This document shows, in pieces, positions 5,680 through 6,599 of a stretch of DNA of 6,599 nt (the first letter of the stretch is position 1; each line of letters begins with the position of its first letter). The position numbers were made by a program, and so were the translations under genes. The DNA comes from an uncultured Collinsella sp. (GTDB lineage Bacteria; Actinomycetota; Coriobacteriia; Coriobacteriales; Coriobacteriaceae), in assembly GCA_902470895.1 (NCBI GenBank), contig CABRID010000107.1, positions 1-6,599 on the forward strand, given 5' to 3'. Under the pieces are notes generated by a model. The model saw only the letters and a program-made list of their open reading frames with translations. It searched no databases and was not told the DNA's origin.

Positions 5680-6599
5680 ACTCGTGCACCGTCCTTTCGA
5701 TGAGGTGGTTCCACGCCTGCTTGAGCGATTTGGGGGCCATGGGCCTCATGCCGTCCATGGCGTGGGCCATGCAAAATGAGGCGGCGGCTTCAAGATCGCG
5801 CACGTCAACGGTCCAGGTCCATCCCACATCGGTGTGTGCGAGCTCACCTCGCCCGTGCGTGAGGCCGTTGATCATATCGATCTGCGTCTGAGGGGCGAAC
5901 GAGAACGTGGCTGCAACGGGCGGTCGGTCGGCAAAATCGAATTCAAAGAACAGATAGTCGTTGAGATTGAAGTTCGCGGGGATGACGTAGGCCTTCGAAG
6001 GACGCCAAGCGCGTACGATACGGTCGCAGCGGAATGTCCTGATGCCGTCGGTGACGTTGTCGAGGCCGCAGAAGTACGCCTCGCCCTCGCGCTCGAACAT
6101 GCCGTAGACGCAGACGGTACGTTCTTTCTGCTCGCCGCGTCCGTTCTGATATAAAAATCGCAGCGCGCATCGCTCGGCAAAGGCACTCCATACCGCATCG
6201 ACGGCGGGAGAGCGGCGGATTGGTGCTTCGTCCACCGTCGTCCTACCGGTGAGATAGGCAATCTTGGAGCGAATATCGGCAAGCGGTGCGGCAAAAGTGG
6301 ATGAGCCGGCCGCTAGTGTCTGGTCGATGGCGTTGAGCAGGATATCGGCGTCGTCTGCGGTGATGAGGCCGCCTGCTGCAAAGGTGTGCTCGCGGTCGAT
6401 TGTCCACGAGCTTTCCTCGGTCTCCTGCGCACCGGCGGGGCGAACCTCCTTGATTAAGATGCCACGCTCGAGCAGTTTGTCACGATCGCGCCGAAACTTG
6501 CGCTTATCCGAGTCGATATTGCCCGAGCCATATCCCAAGTCAGAATCCAAGACGATCTGCTCGGTCGTCAGCGGTTCGGGGGAGCTGTTGAGCACAAAG
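5666..6599 (-). CDS. WYL-domain transcriptional regulator, PafB-like (5' end outside window)
   Basis: This is the first gene of the tandem WYL pair, open through the right edge. The first possible start inside the window is GTG at 6595, but the frame stays open upstream (Phe codon at 6598-6596). The residues around it (FVLNSSPEPLTTEQIV) look like the middle of the first helix of a winged helix, so the true start lies beyond the window, probably by a few tens of residues. Counting from that GTG, the recognition region KRKFRRDRDKLLERGI is at 31-46, followed by a linker, the WYL domain (about 135-200) and a C-terminal extension to 309. The WYL motif is degenerate, A173-Y174-F175, with partner strand IRTFRCDRI at 185-193. 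Being upstream of a PafC-like gene with a 14-base overlap fits a PafB-PafC heterodimer arrangement. No promoter for the pair is visible because it lies off the edge. Confidence 0.85.
   Translation of the reverse strand, partial: FVLNSSPEPLTTEQIVLDSDLGYGSGNIDSDKRKFRRDRDKLLERGILIKEVRPAGAQETEESSWTIDREHTFAAGGLITADDADILLNAIDQTLAAGSSTFAAPLADIRSKIAYLTGRTTVDEAPIRRSPAVDAVWSAFAERCALRFLYQNGRGEQKERTVCVYGMFEREGEAYFCGLDNVTDGIRTFRCDRIVRAWRPSKAYVIPANFNLNDYLFFEFDFADRPPVAATFSFAPQTQIDMINGLTHGRGELAHTDVGWTWTVDVRDLEAAASFCMAHAMDGMRPMAPKSLKQAWNHLIERTVHEYARA
5692..5698 (-). promoter_or_regulatory. Ribosome binding site candidate of the downstream WYL gene
   Basis: On the minus strand GAAAGGA lies 12 bases before the ATG at 5679, inside the coding sequence of the upstream WYL gene. 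The spacing is longer than ideal. The GTG at 5689-5687, nearer to it, is out of frame. The ATG at 5679 therefore remains the best start, helped by coupling to the overlapping stop at 5666-5668. Confidence 0.45.

Noticed and set aside
6593..6595. GTG at 6595 as the true start of the PafB-like gene
   Set aside because: The frame stays open to the window edge, and the residues there look like the interior of the first helix of the winged helix, so the start is outside the window.

Overview
The window looks like the end of a short-read contig from a GC-rich bacterium. The translated proteins resemble those of gut Actinomycetota, most likely Coriobacteriia such as Collinsella or a relative. That placement is inferred from overall protein flavour, the tandem PafBC-like WYL genes and the strong G/C bias at third codon positions; no search was run. 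The first 46 bases are not genomic. They are the tail of an Illumina P5 oligo, an 8-base i5 index and the Nextera read-1 adapter ending in the Tn5 mosaic end.

Layout from left to right: (1) adapter, 1-46. (2) A minus-strand rlmN (23S rRNA/tRNA adenine C2 methyltransferase) cut at its 3' end by the adapter, 47-826. (3) An 85-base divergent intergenic region, 827-911, holding both ribosome binding sites and weak promoter candidates. (4) A plus-strand pair: ddl (D-Ala-D-Ala ligase), whose last 7 bases overlap the start of a 964-residue DinG-type helicase. The helicase carries an N-terminal DEDDh exonuclease domain and an apparently complete Fe-S cysteine set. (5) A convergent minus-strand pair of WYL-domain regulators. 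The PafB-like gene is upstream and runs off the right edge; the PafC-like gene is downstream and overlaps it by 14 bases. The stop codons of the helicase and the PafC-like gene overlap, and a perfect 16-base palindrome lies just inside the helicase 3' end.

Functionally the window joins translation (RlmN), cell-wall precursor synthesis (Ddl), DNA repair or R-loop/G4 processing (the exonuclease-helicase) and transcriptional control (the WYL pair). Mycobacterial PafBC controls a LexA-independent DNA-damage response, so a PafBC-like pair beside a DinG-type nuclease-helicase is suggestive. The genes converge rather than share an operon, so a regulatory link is only a hypothesis.

Apart from the 85-base gap everything genomic is coding. 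No RNA genes, CRISPR arrays, insertion sequences or phage genes were seen. No convincingly new multi-gene system is present. The items most worth a second look are the architecture of the exonuclease-helicase and its WYL neighbours, and the adapter artefact that creates a false rlmN C-terminus and a false plus-strand ORF.
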